64,000 bases of DNA, from positions 2,294,001 through 2,358,000 of the forward strand of contig NZ_CP138920.1 in NCBI RefSeq assembly GCF_047123815.1, written 5' to 3'. A program made the translations under genes and the position numbers. A model generated the notes under the pieces. That model did not search any database. It saw nothing but the letters and a program-made list of their open reading frames with translations, and was not told where the DNA came from. Of the stretch, positions 15,973 through 24,341 are shown one piece after another. Positions within the stretch are counted from its first letter, which is position 1, and each line of letters begins with the position of its first letter. The DNA is from Maricaulis sp017643475 (GTDB lineage Bacteria; Pseudomonadota; Alphaproteobacteria; Caulobacterales; Maricaulaceae).

Positions 15973-17986
15973 TCTTCTCGTTTCCCTGTTCATAGCGCTG
16001 GGCCTGTCAGCCCTGATCGCCAGCTTGTCCGTGCGGGTCGTTGACCGCTTGGAGAAGGATCGCGAGATCGAGGCGACCAGTCGTATCACGATCTGGCGCA
16101 TGGCGCGCCTTGCGGCTCTGGCACCGATTGCCATGGCGTTGGTTTTCTCGATCTTCCCGCAACTGTCAGCCAGTTTCACGACTCCTGATTTCCTGCGCCC
16201 GGCCGCCGTCACACCGGTTGAACAGGTCGAGCCATTCGCTGTCGACACCGCGCTTGAAATACCTGCGGCCGAGCCGGACGTAGCGGCCCGTCCGCTTCCG
16301 GCAGCCGGCGGTGATCTGGATACCGGTCTTCTTGTTTCCAGCGACCAACCCGTTGCTGCGTCTTCCGCATTCGAAATTCCGAGCTGGCTGACGCCGCTCA
16401 ACGTGTTGATGTCAGCCTATCTGGCCGGGCTGCTGATTGCGCTAGCGCGCTTTGCGCTGCGCCGGATGGCGCTGGCCGGGTTGATCGCGACGAGCGACCG
16501 GCCACAGCGCGAGCTGCAGTCCCTGTACGAGCAGTGGACCGGCCGCATGGAGCTGGAAAACAGTGTCAGCCGCCTGGTCGTAGTCGACGCGGCAGTTACT
16601 CCCTTTGTCACCGGCTGGCAGCCGACCATCGTCCTGCCGCGCAGCCTGGCAGATGAAAACCAACGACAAGCGGCGGAGATCGCTGTCGTTCACGAGCTGG
16701 TTCACGTTCGCAGGGGCGATGAGCGTGACCGGTTTGTCGGTGAGCTTCTCACCGTGGCGCTCTGGTTCAACCCGGCGCTGAAAGCAATCGAGTCTCGGCT
16801 CTCCCACGCGAGGGAACTCGCCTGTGACGCCGAGGCACTCCACGAGATTGGGGGGCGAGCGCAAAGACGCGCTTACGCTCGGGCCATGATCGACGCGGCA
16901 AAAGCAGGGCTCCGCCCGGCGCCCTGCCTGTCGGCTTTCGGTCCAGAAAACAAAAGGAACAGAGAAATGCGGATCAAAGCGATCTTGTCCCAGTCCACCA
17001 ACATGTCATCCAAGGGCTTTCTGGCCGCTGCAGGCGGTGCCCTGGCCCTGATGATGGCGCCGACCTATGCGGCCCAGGCCATGGCGACGAACTATCTCAG
17101 CGCCGACGCGCCGACCGTTGTCGCAGCAACGGCGACCTCGCTGACGGCTGCTGTGGTTGCCGAGCGCGATGGCGAGACGCCAATCCGCCGGACGCTGAAT
17201 GCGTCGCCGCTGTCAGCCCTGTCCGCCCTGGAATCGCTTGAGGCCCTGGAAAATCTGGACGAGTCCAGCATCATCGGTAATCCGGCCAACTGGATGGCGA
17301 TCGGTGCCTTTGCATCCGGTGCGTCCTCGACGCTGAACCTCAATGTTGAAGACGAGAACGGCAATCCGGTCCGCATCAGCATCAATGAGAGCAATGGCGA
17401 GCGCGTGGATATCGAGTTCACCGACGAGGAAGGTCGCCGCAACCGTCTGCGCGCCCATGACCGTGGAGGTGATGACGCCGAGGTGACGCTGTATCTCGAC
17501 GATGCCGATGAGCCGTTCTTCCAGGTTCTGGCGGGCGATGATGAAGCCAACATGCTGTTCCATGACGATGTCGGTCCGGTTCGCATGCAGGTGCGTGACG
17601 ATGATGACGATGCCACCATCATCGTCACCGACGAGCAGACCGGTCAGTCCAGCGAGCTTTTCTTCCAGGACACGGATGACGGCCGCATCATGGCTCCGGC
17701 CGATGCCCGCGTCAGCCATGTTGGTACGGACGCTCCGGGTCCGGACAGTGTTGGCCAGTATGTCGTGCTCGATCACGGTACCGGCTGGTCCACGGTTTAT
17801 CACGGGCTGGAAAGCGTTGAGGTTCGTGAAGGCCAGCGCATCAGCCGCGGTGACCTGGTCGGTGCCGGTGACCCGGACTATGATCATGACTGGGATCCGA
17901 TGGACAGCGATAACAGCTTCAATTCCATCGATATCGTCGACAATACCTCGATGTCGATTGTTCGGACCTTCCAGGTCGAACTCTAA
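15965..17986 (+). CDS. BlaR1-like M56 metallopeptidase with a C-terminal degenerate LytM (M23-like) domain
   Basis: A 673-residue membrane protein. Predicted membrane segments lie near residues 3-24, 46-66, 142-163 and 347-366. The M56 zinc site is HELVH at 243-247 in VVHELVHVRRGDERD, with the second motif ELACDAE ending at residue 290. After the last membrane segment comes AQAMAT (370-375), then an acidic region. A C-terminal module (about 573-640) has YVVLDHGTGWSTVYHGL and VREGQRISRGDLVGAG, the core strands of M23/LytM domains. It lacks the N-terminal HxxxD and terminal HxH zinc ligands, so it is probably a binding rather than cutting domain. Canonical BlaR1 has a penicillin-binding sensor instead. 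It presumably senses an envelope signal and inactivates the coupled BlaI. Confidence 0.85.
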   Translation: MTSLLVSLFIALGLSALIASLSVRVVDRLEKDREIEATSRITIWRMARLAALAPIAMALVFSIFPQLSASFTTPDFLRPAAVTPVEQVEPFAVDTALEIPAAEPDVAARPLPAAGGDLDTGLLVSSDQPVAASSAFEIPSWLTPLNVLMSAYLAGLLIALARFALRRMALAGLIATSDRPQRELQSLYEQWTGRMELENSVSRLVVVDAAVTPFVTGWQPTIVLPRSLADENQRQAAEIAVVHELVHVRRGDERDRFVGELLTVALWFNPALKAIESRLSHARELACDAEALHEIGGRAQRRAYARAMIDAAKAGLRPAPCLSAFGPENKRNREMRIKAILSQSTNMSSKGFLAAAGGALALMMAPTYAAQAMATNYLSADAPTVVAATATSLTAAVVAERDGETPIRRTLNASPLSALSALESLEALENLDESSIIGNPANWMAIGAFASGASSTLNLNVEDENGNPVRISINESNGERVDIEFTDEEGRRNRLRAHDRGGDDAEVTLYLDDADEPFFQVLAGDDEANMLFHDDVGPVRMQVRDDDDDATIIVTDEQTGQSSELFFQDTDDGRIMAPADARVSHVGTDAPGPDSVGQYVVLDHGTGWSTVYHGLESVEVREGQRISRGDLVGAGDPDYDHDWDPMDSDNSFNSIDIVDNTSMSIVRTFQVEL

Positions 17987-18014
17987 GCTTTACAGCGACT
18001 TGTAGCGCATCAAC

Positions 18015-18040
18015 GCCTCCGGCTCCGCCGGGGGCGTTTT
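18015..18040 (+). terminator. Rho-independent terminator after first blaI/M56 operon
   Basis: A GC-rich hairpin with arms GCCTCCGGC (18015-18023) and GCCGGGGGC (18027-18035), three-base loop and one G-T wobble, followed by GTTTT. It lies 28 bases after the first M56 gene and separates the two paralogous operons into independent transcription units. Confidence 0.7.
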
Positions 18041-18082
18041 CGGTTGGGCCAAGATTAACCGCTTTTCATTTGCGCGCGTGCG

Positions 18083-18094
18083 CTACAGATGTAG
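18083..18094 (+). promoter_or_regulatory. BlaI-type operator of the second blaI/M56 operon
   Basis: The 12-base site CTACAGATGTAG is a perfect 5+5 inverted repeat around GA. It contains the TACA-N2-TGTA core known for BlaI/MecI operators. It lies 30 bases upstream of the blaI start at 18125, where binding would block a promoter. A weak promoter (TTGCGC at 18070, TAGAGT at 18092) would overlap it. Confidence 0.68.
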
Positions 18095-18124
18095 AGTGCT
18101 GTCGACAACGAGGCAGGACTCCGC

Positions 18125-18499
18125 ATGAACGACATCTCCCCATCACCCGCTGAACTGACGGTTCTCAAGCACCTCTGGGCGGTTGGCCCGCAGAGCGCGC
18201 GCGAGACCCACAAGGTTGTTGCCGGTCCTATGGGGTGGTCGCCCTCGACGACACGAACCGTGCTGACGCGCATGGTGCAGAAGGGCTTGGTGACCAAGGC
18301 AGACTCCCATGGTCTCGCCGTATTCGAGGCCAAGGTGCGCAAGGTCGACCTGATCGGTCGCATGATCCGCGAGTTTACCGAGGATGTGTTGGAGCTGCGC
18401 GGCCCGCTGCCCTCGACGGCCTTCACCAATTCCGATCTGCTTTCCGATGATGAAGCCAATGACCTGATGAAACTTCTCGATGAGGAGCGTTCGGAATGA
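18125..18499 (+). CDS. BlaI/MecI/CopY-family repressor (copy 2)
   Basis: A 124-residue repressor, the same length as copy 1 and aligned with it along its whole length: ELTVLKHLWAVGPQSARETH, SPSTTRTVLTRMVQKGLV and the C-terminal VDLIGRMIREFTEDVLELRG correspond to ELVVLKQLWASGEQSAREVH, YSTTRTLLARMVQKGLV and VSLIGKMVKSFSQKVLELDG. It has a winged-helix DNA-binding region followed by a dimerisation region. Its stop codon overlaps the next gene's ATG (ATGA). A perfect BlaI-like operator lies just upstream. Cross-regulation with copy 1 is plausible because the recognition helices are nearly alike. Confidence 0.92.
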   Translation: MNDISPSPAELTVLKHLWAVGPQSARETHKVVAGPMGWSPSTTRTVLTRMVQKGLVTKADSHGLAVFEAKVRKVDLIGRMIREFTEDVLELRGPLPSTAFTNSDLLSDDEANDLMKLLDEERSE

Positions 18500-20277
18500 T
18501 GGGACTTCTCAACGCGATTGTTCTGGGTGCAGGCCTGTCACTGCTCGGCGGTCTGATCCTGCTTGTCCTGGGGCGTTTCCTGGAGCGGCGTGACCCACTC
18601 AGTGGAGTCGAGCTGTGGCGTACGGCGCGGATCGCCGCGATCGTACCGCTGGTGCTGGCCCCGGTTATCTATTTTATCCCTCAGGCGGCGCCCGGGAATG
18701 TGATGCTCAATTCCCCGGTAGCCTCGCTTGCCACTCCCGTGGCGTCGTCTACCCCGGTTCAGCTTGAATTGCCGGAAACCAGCCTGATGTTGGTGGCCCT
18801 GTATCTGTTCGGGCTGATTGCTTCTGTGGTGTTCGCCGGATTTCGCCATGTGCGCCGGTCCCGGCTGATGCGGGATGGGGAGTATGCGGGCGAGCTGGAG
18901 CTTGAAACCCTCACAGGACAGGTGCTGGACACACCCGTCCCGGCGGCACGCCTCTTGATAAGCAATGAAACCCTGACCCCGGTCCTTACCGGCTGGAAGG
19001 GTGTTGTGGTTGCGCCGGGACAGATTTTCGACGACCCGGAAGTGGCGCGTTACGCCCTTGTGCACGAGCTGGTGCACCTGCGTCGCGGGGATGAGCGCGA
19101 CCGTCTGATCGGCGTCGCCCTGACCACGGTCTTCTGGTTCCACTGGCCTCTGCGCCAGATTGAAAAACACCTCGATGCGGCGCGCGAGATCGCCTGCGAC
19201 GCCGAGGTTCTCGAATTGTTGGGAGGAGGGGCGCGTAAGCCCTATGCGGCGGCATTGATCACGATGATGCGGGGTGGTTTTGCAACCGCCTCTGCCTTCG
19301 GATCAAAAGACAGGAGGCACCGCGAAATGCGGATCAAATCAATTCTTTCGGCGAATGAAGGCAAGCGTTCGTCCAAACGGGCCCTGACCAGCGTATTGCT
19401 CTTGAGCTGGCTGCCCGTCGCCTGTGCCCAGGCGATGGCCACGGACCGTGTTGAGAACGAGCGGGGCATTCATTTTGTATCCCGGGGTGATCACGAACTG
19501 CACGAAGTGCATGAGGAAATCCGGATCAACCGTGTCGAAGGTGAAGACGGCGAGAGCCGCTATGAAATTACGGTCGAGGGCAGCGGCACGCCGGAAGAGC
19601 GTGAGGCCCGTCGCCTGGAGCTGCTCGAGCAGTTGGAAAACGGTGAAGACGGTGTCGCGGTATTTGTCACTGACGCCCGCATCGCCGGACATGTGGCGCC
19701 GGAAATCGTGGAACGCCTGACCGGCGAGGATGGCGCGCGCGTCGCTGTCCGTGTGCACGAGAACATTGTGTTGCACGAAGTCGATGGCGCCGAGTCCGAT
19801 GTGAGTGTTTTCGTACGCCGTATCGAGGATCTCGACGGTGTCGAGATGACCGAGGATGTGCTGCGTCTGGAGAGCGCTGGCGGCCATGTTGTACGCCTTG
19901 GTGATGCATCCGAGAACGTCGTTATTCTGGACGTCGATGATGTGGACGCTGAAACCGTCCGCTCCTGGACGACAGAGGATGGCGGCCAGTTCGAGGTGAT
20001 CATCGCTCGCGATGCTGAGGGTGAAGTCCACGAATGGGTCAGCGAAAATGGTCGCCAGGTTGAGGTGATCGTCAATGGCGAGCCGGGTGATGCCCGCGTT
20101 CTCGAATGGGAAGGCGAAGATGGCGAAACCGTTGAGCTGCGGGTGATCGGCGATACCGAAGGTGCGCGTCGGGTTTTGCGCCATGTGCGCGTGGAACGCG
20201 CGCCGGAAGCGCCTGAAGAGCCGGAAGGTGAGCCTCAGGACGAGCCGAACAAGGCCCCTGCAGTCGAGCCCAAATGA
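18496..20277 (+). CDS. BlaR1-like M56 metallopeptidase with an acidic repeat-containing C-terminal domain
   Basis: A 593-residue paralogue of the M56 protein at 15965. Membrane segments lie near residues 5-25, 36-57, 93-113 and 296-311. The zinc motif is HELVH at 190-194 within LVHELVHLRRGDERDR, followed by EIACDAE. The juxtamembrane stretch REMRIKSILS (276-285) to AQAMAT (311-316) is shared with the first copy. The C-terminal 275 residues are very acidic, have no LytM module, and include three repeats of the form W-x-x-E-D/N-G-x-x-F/V-E-V/L (about 488-565). The tail is rich in Pro and Glu. It probably inactivates the coupled BlaI upon an envelope signal. The nature of the sensor is unknown. 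Confidence 0.85.
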   Translation: MMGLLNAIVLGAGLSLLGGLILLVLGRFLERRDPLSGVELWRTARIAAIVPLVLAPVIYFIPQAAPGNVMLNSPVASLATPVASSTPVQLELPETSLMLVALYLFGLIASVVFAGFRHVRRSRLMRDGEYAGELELETLTGQVLDTPVPAARLLISNETLTPVLTGWKGVVVAPGQIFDDPEVARYALVHELVHLRRGDERDRLIGVALTTVFWFHWPLRQIEKHLDAAREIACDAEVLELLGGGARKPYAAALITMMRGGFATASAFGSKDRRHREMRIKSILSANEGKRSSKRALTSVLLLSWLPVACAQAMATDRVENERGIHFVSRGDHELHEVHEEIRINRVEGEDGESRYEITVEGSGTPEEREARRLELLEQLENGEDGVAVFVTDARIAGHVAPEIVERLTGEDGARVAVRVHENIVLHEVDGAESDVSVFVRRIEDLDGVEMTEDVLRLESAGGHVVRLGDASENVVILDVDDVDAETVRSWTTEDGGQFEVIIARDAEGEVHEWVSENGRQVEVIVNGEPGDARVLEWEGEDGETVELRVIGDTEGARRVLRHVRVERAPEAPEEPEGEPQDEPNKAPAVEPK

Positions 20278-20333
20278 TAGTGTCCCGGGGAGTTGCTCAA
20301 CCGGCACCTCCTCCCAACACCGGGGCATGAAAA

Positions 20334-20365
20334 AACGGCCGGAGCAACGCTCCGGCCGTTATCTT
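20334..20365. terminator. Bidirectional terminator between the M56 operon and greA
   Basis: A perfect 12-bp stem, AACGGCCGGAGC with GCTCCGGCCGTT, and a three-base loop (20334-20360), flanked by A-rich sequence on the left and a T-rich stretch on the right. It can stop transcription of the plus-strand M56 gene and of minus-strand greA, which converge here. Confidence 0.85.
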
Positions 20366-20384
20366 TTGGTCTGACGGATTGGCG

Positions 20385-20858
20385 CTAGAGCCACTCTACC
20401 GTGACAATTTCATAGGATTTCAGTCCGCCGGGGGCGTTTACCTCGACGACATCGCCGACTTCCTTGTTGATCATGGCGCGGGCGATCGGGGAGGAGATCG
20501 AGATCTTGCCTTCCTTCACATCCGCCTCGTCATCACCAACCACCTGGTAGCGGCTTTCTTCCTCGGTATCTTCGTCAAAGACGGTAACCGTGGCGCCGAA
20601 CTTGACGGTGTCACCACCCAGCTTGGCCACGTCGATGACCTCGGCGCGGGCCAGCTTGTCTTCCAGCTCGGCCAGGCGACCTTCGATATAGCCCTGGCGT
20701 TCCTTGGCAGCGTGATATTCGGCGTTCTCGGAGAGATCGCCGTGTTCACGCGCTTCCGCGATGGCTGCAATTACGGCCGGACGTTCAACCGTTTTCAAAT
20801 GTTTCATCTCTGCGTCGAGGGCTTGATGCCCCGCAGCAGTCATAGGGATCTTGTTCAT
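20385..20858 (-). CDS. greA: Transcript cleavage factor GreA
   Basis: A 157-residue GreA, which rescues backtracked RNA polymerase by stimulating RNA cleavage. The N-terminal coiled coil (about 1-75) includes the acidic tip region ARE(H)GDLSENAEYHAAKE, and the C-terminal FKBP-like domain ends in the usual ISSPIARAMINKEVGDVVEV. The length matches the family (158). It is 54 bases downstream of carB on the same strand and shares a terminator with the opposing operon. Confidence 0.96.
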   Translation of the reverse strand: MNKIPMTAAGHQALDAEMKHLKTVERPAVIAAIAEAREHGDLSENAEYHAAKERQGYIEGRLAELEDKLARAEVIDVAKLGGDTVKFGATVTVFDEDTEEESRYQVVGDDEADVKEGKISISSPIARAMINKEVGDVVEVNAPGGLKSYEIVTVEWL

Positions 20859-20912
20859 GAGACCACTTATCTTCAGGAGAGCCGAAGACGCTAGCGCCGA
20901 GCGTCCTTGCTA

Positions 20913-23900
20913 TCAAGAGTAGGTTTGCAGTGCCTGCGGTTCAAGAGCCCCTTCATCGATCCGGCGGATTGATGCGATCGCTGCGCGGGCAGCCGATGCG
21001 GTGGTGTAACACGGGATCTTCTGGTCCAGCGCCGTACGGCGGATGGAATAGCTGTCCAGGTGCGACTGGCGGCCCTCCGTCGTGTTGAAGATCAGCTGGA
21101 CTTCACCGTTTTTCATCAGGTCGACAATGTGTGGGCGGCCTTCGAAGACCTTGTTCACACGCGTGACCGGAACGCCGTTCTCCTCCAGCGTCGTGGCGGT
21201 GCCACCGGTCGCCAAGATCTTGAAACCCTTCATGACCAGGACGCGGCACGGATCGATCATCGACGCCTTGTCGCCATCACGCAGGGAGATGAAGACACTG
21301 CCCGAGGTCGGCAGCTGGATGCCGGCTCCCAGCTCGGCCTTCGCGAAGGAGGCTTCGAACAGGGTGTCGATACCCATGACTTCGCCGGTGGAACGCATTT
21401 CCGGTCCCAGCACCGGGTCGACGCCCGGGAAACGGGCGAAGGGCATGACGGCTTCCTTGACGGAGACATGTTTCGGCGCCGGGTCTTCCAGGTTGAACTC
21501 GGACAGTTTCGCACCGGCCATGACCTTGGCAGCGATCTTGGCAACCGGTTCGCCAATGGCCTTGGCCACGAAGGGAACCGTACGGGATGCACGCGGATTG
21601 ACCTCGAGCACGTAGATGGTCTCGCCCTTGATGGCGAACTGGACGTTCATCAGGCCACGCACGCCGATGGCCTTGGCCATTGCAGCCGCTTGGCGTTTCA
21701 GCTCGGCAATCATCTCGGCAGAGAGCGAATAGGGCGGCAGGGAACAGGCACTGTCACCGGAGTGTACGCCGGCTTCCTCGATGTGCTGCATGACACCGGC
21801 AACCCACACATCCTCGCCGTCACAGATGGCGTCGACATCAACCTCGTCAGCGTCGGTCAGGTAACGATCCAGCAGCAGCGGAGAATTACCGGAGACGTTC
21901 ACGGCCTCGCGCAGATAGCGTTCGAAACTGTCGGTTTCGCGGACGATTTCCATGGCGCGGCCGCCCAGGACATAGGACGGGCGCAGAACCAGCGGGAATC
22001 CGAGTTTCTCGGCCGCCGCGCGGGCCTCGTCTTCCGAGCGCACAATGGCGTTCGGCGGCTGGGTCAGGTTGAGATCATCCAGCAGCTGTTTGAACCGGTC
22101 GCGATCCTCGGCCAGGTCGATAGCATCCGGCAGCGTTCCCAGGATCGGCACACCTGCCGCTTCCAGCTCGCCCGCCAGTTTCAGCGGCGTCTGGCCGCCA
22201 TACTGGACAACAACACCCAGCAGTTCGCCCTTTTCCTGTTCGGTCGCGATCAGTTCGAGTGTGTCTTCGATGGTCAGCGGTTCGAAATACAGACGGTCAG
22301 CGGTGTCATAGTCGGTGGAGACGGTTTCCGGATTGCAGTTCACCATGATGGATTCAATGCCCATCTCGGCAAAGGCAAAGGCAGCGTGACAGCAGCAATA
22401 GTCGAACTCGATGCCCTGGCCGATACGGTTGGGACCGCCGCCCAGGATAATCGCCTTCTTGCGGCCGGTCGGCTCGCTCTCGCAATCTGCCTTGCCGCCA
22501 AAGCTCGGCGTCTCGTAACAGGAATACATGTAGGGCGTCGCGGCGTGGAATTCGGCGGCGCACGTGTCGACTCGCTTGTAGACCGGACGCACGCCCAGGG
22601 CGCGGCGGTCGGCGCGGACCTCTGCTTCCGGCTTGCCGGACAGCTTGGCCAGGCGCGCATCGGAGAAGCCCATGGATTTCAGCGCGAGGAATTTCTCGTT
22701 CGTGGTCGGCAGTCCCATCGTCGACACGTCTTCCTCGGCGTGAACGATGGCTTCGATCTGGCGCAGGAACCACGGCTCGTAGAGCGATGCGCGCTCGACC
22801 TCATCCACGCTCAGACCTTCCCGGAATGCCTGGGCGATGACACGCAGACGGTCCGGCGTCGGGATGGCGAGGGCCGCGCGCACGGCTTCCTTGCGGGCAT
22901 CCTCTGAGTCCGCGTCTTCGGTGCCGGCGATCTCGATCTCGTCGAAACCATCGAGGCCCGTCTCCATCGAGCGCAGGGCCTTCTGCATGCTTTCCTGGAA
23001 GGAGCGGCCCATGGCCATCGCTTCACCGACGGACTTCATGGAGGTCGTCAGGTGGGCGTCAGCGCCCGGATACTTCTCGAACGCGAAACGCGGGATCTTG
23101 GTGACGACATAATCAATGGTCGGCTCGAAGGAGGCTGGTGTCGCGCCATCGGTGATGTCGTTGGCAATCTCGTCCAGCGTGTAGCCAACGGCCAGCTTGG
23201 CCGCGACCTTGGCGATCGGGAAGCCGGTGGCCTTGGAGGCCAGCGCCGAGGAGCGCGAGACGCGCGGGTTCATCTCGATGACGACCAGGCGGCCATCCTT
23301 CGGATTGACCGCGAACTGGACGTTGGATCCGCCGGTCTCGACACCGATCTCGCGCAGGACGGCGATCGAGGCCGAGCGCATGATCTGGTATTCCTTGTCC
23401 GTCAGCGTCAGGGCCGGGGCGACGGTGATGCTGTCACCGGTATGCACGCCCATCGGATCGACGTTCTCGATCGAACAGATGATGATGCAGTTGTCGGCGC
23501 GGTCGCGGACAACTTCCATCTCGAACTCTTTCCAGCCAACGATGGATTCCTCGACCAGGATTTCCGTGACCGGGGAGGCGTCGAGGCCGGACTGGCAGAT
23601 CGTCCGGTATTCCTCGACATTATAGGCAATGCCGCCGCCGGTGCCCCCCAGAGTGAAGGAGGGGCGGATGATGGCCGGCAGGCCAATCTCGCTCATCACG
23701 GCTTCAGCTTCCGCCATGGTGTGCACAACGCGCGAGCGCGGGCTTTCAAGGCCGATCTTGTCCATGGCCTCGCGGAAACGCTCGCGGTTCTCTGCCTTGT
23801 CGATGACGTCCGCCTTGGCGCCGATCATCTCCACACCAAAGAGATCCAGCACACCGCGGTTTTCCAGTTCCAGGGCACAGTTCAGCGCCGTCTGGCCGCC

Positions 23901-24170
23901 CATCGTCGGCAGGATTGCGTCCGGGCGTTCCTTTTCGATCACCTTGGCGACCATTTCCGGCGTGATCGGCTCGATATAGGTCGCGTCCGCCAGTTCCGGA
24001 TCGGTCATGATGGTGGCTGGATTGGAGTTCACCAGGATGACGCGATAGCCCTCGGCCTTGAGTGCCTTGACGGCCTGGACGCCTGAATAGTCGAACTCAC
24101 AGGCCTGACCGATAACGATTGGTCCGGCGCCGATGATCAGTATGGAGTTCAGGTCTGTACGTCTGGGCAT
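20913..24170 (-). CDS. carB: Carbamoyl-phosphate synthase large subunit
   Basis: A 1085-residue CarB, the synthetase subunit making carbamoyl phosphate for pyrimidine and arginine synthesis. The two homologous ATP-grasp halves are clear: ILIIGAGPIVIGQACEFDYS with GGTGGGIAYN in the first half, and IILGGGPNRIGQGIEFDYC with YVLGGRAMEIV in the second. The C-terminal MGS-like allosteric domain follows (ILATGGTATTLEENGVPV). Length and order are standard. Unlike the usual adjacent carAB pair, carA lies about 4.4 kb upstream on the same strand, with four genes between. Confidence 0.97.
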   Translation of the reverse strand: MPRRTDLNSILIIGAGPIVIGQACEFDYSGVQAVKALKAEGYRVILVNSNPATIMTDPELADATYIEPITPEMVAKVIEKERPDAILPTMGGQTALNCALELENRGVLDLFGVEMIGAKADVIDKAENRERFREAMDKIGLESPRSRVVHTMAEAEAVMSEIGLPAIIRPSFTLGGTGGGIAYNVEEYRTICQSGLDASPVTEILVEESIVGWKEFEMEVVRDRADNCIIICSIENVDPMGVHTGDSITVAPALTLTDKEYQIMRSASIAVLREIGVETGGSNVQFAVNPKDGRLVVIEMNPRVSRSSALASKATGFPIAKVAAKLAVGYTLDEIANDITDGATPASFEPTIDYVVTKIPRFAFEKYPGADAHLTTSMKSVGEAMAMGRSFQESMQKALRSMETGLDGFDEIEIAGTEDADSEDARKEAVRAALAIPTPDRLRVIAQAFREGLSVDEVERASLYEPWFLRQIEAIVHAEEDVSTMGLPTTNEKFLALKSMGFSDARLAKLSGKPEAEVRADRRALGVRPVYKRVDTCAAEFHAATPYMYSCYETPSFGGKADCESEPTGRKKAIILGGGPNRIGQGIEFDYCCCHAAFAFAEMGIESIMVNCNPETVSTDYDTADRLYFEPLTIEDTLELIATEQEKGELLGVVVQYGGQTPLKLAGELEAAGVPILGTLPDAIDLAEDRDRFKQLLDDLNLTQPPNAIVRSEDEARAAAEKLGFPLVLRPSYVLGGRAMEIVRETDSFERYLREAVNVSGNSPLLLDRYLTDADEVDVDAICDGEDVWVAGVMQHIEEAGVHSGDSACSLPPYSLSAEMIAELKRQAAAMAKAIGVRGLMNVQFAIKGETIYVLEVNPRASRTVPFVAKAIGEPVAKIAAKVMAGAKLSEFNLEDPAPKHVSVKEAVMPFARFPGVDPVLGPEMRSTGEVMGIDTLFEASFAKAELGAGIQLPTSGSVFISLRDGDKASMIDPCRVLVMKGFKILATGGTATTLEENGVPVTRVNKVFEGRPHIVDLMKNGEVQLIFNTTEGRQSHLDSYSIRRTALDQKIPCYTTASAARAAIASIRRIDEGALEPQALQTYS

Positions 24171-24341
24171 GGCTGTCCTGCTCGCGTGCGTGCGCGCGTC
24201 CGGGCCCGACCGGATATCCCGGATGGGTCAGTTCGCGCTTGGTTTTGGTGCTGAGAGGGGGTCCTAGCCCGGATTCGATGAGAAGGCGAGAGCCTATCTG
24301 CTCACTCGGGTGTTATTGCTTATAACTGTGTCCGTATGCGC

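Noticed and set aside
21060..22907. Long open frame opposite carB
   Set aside because: It is a GC-driven antisense shadow of the well-supported carB gene; the translated sequence has no recognisable domain.
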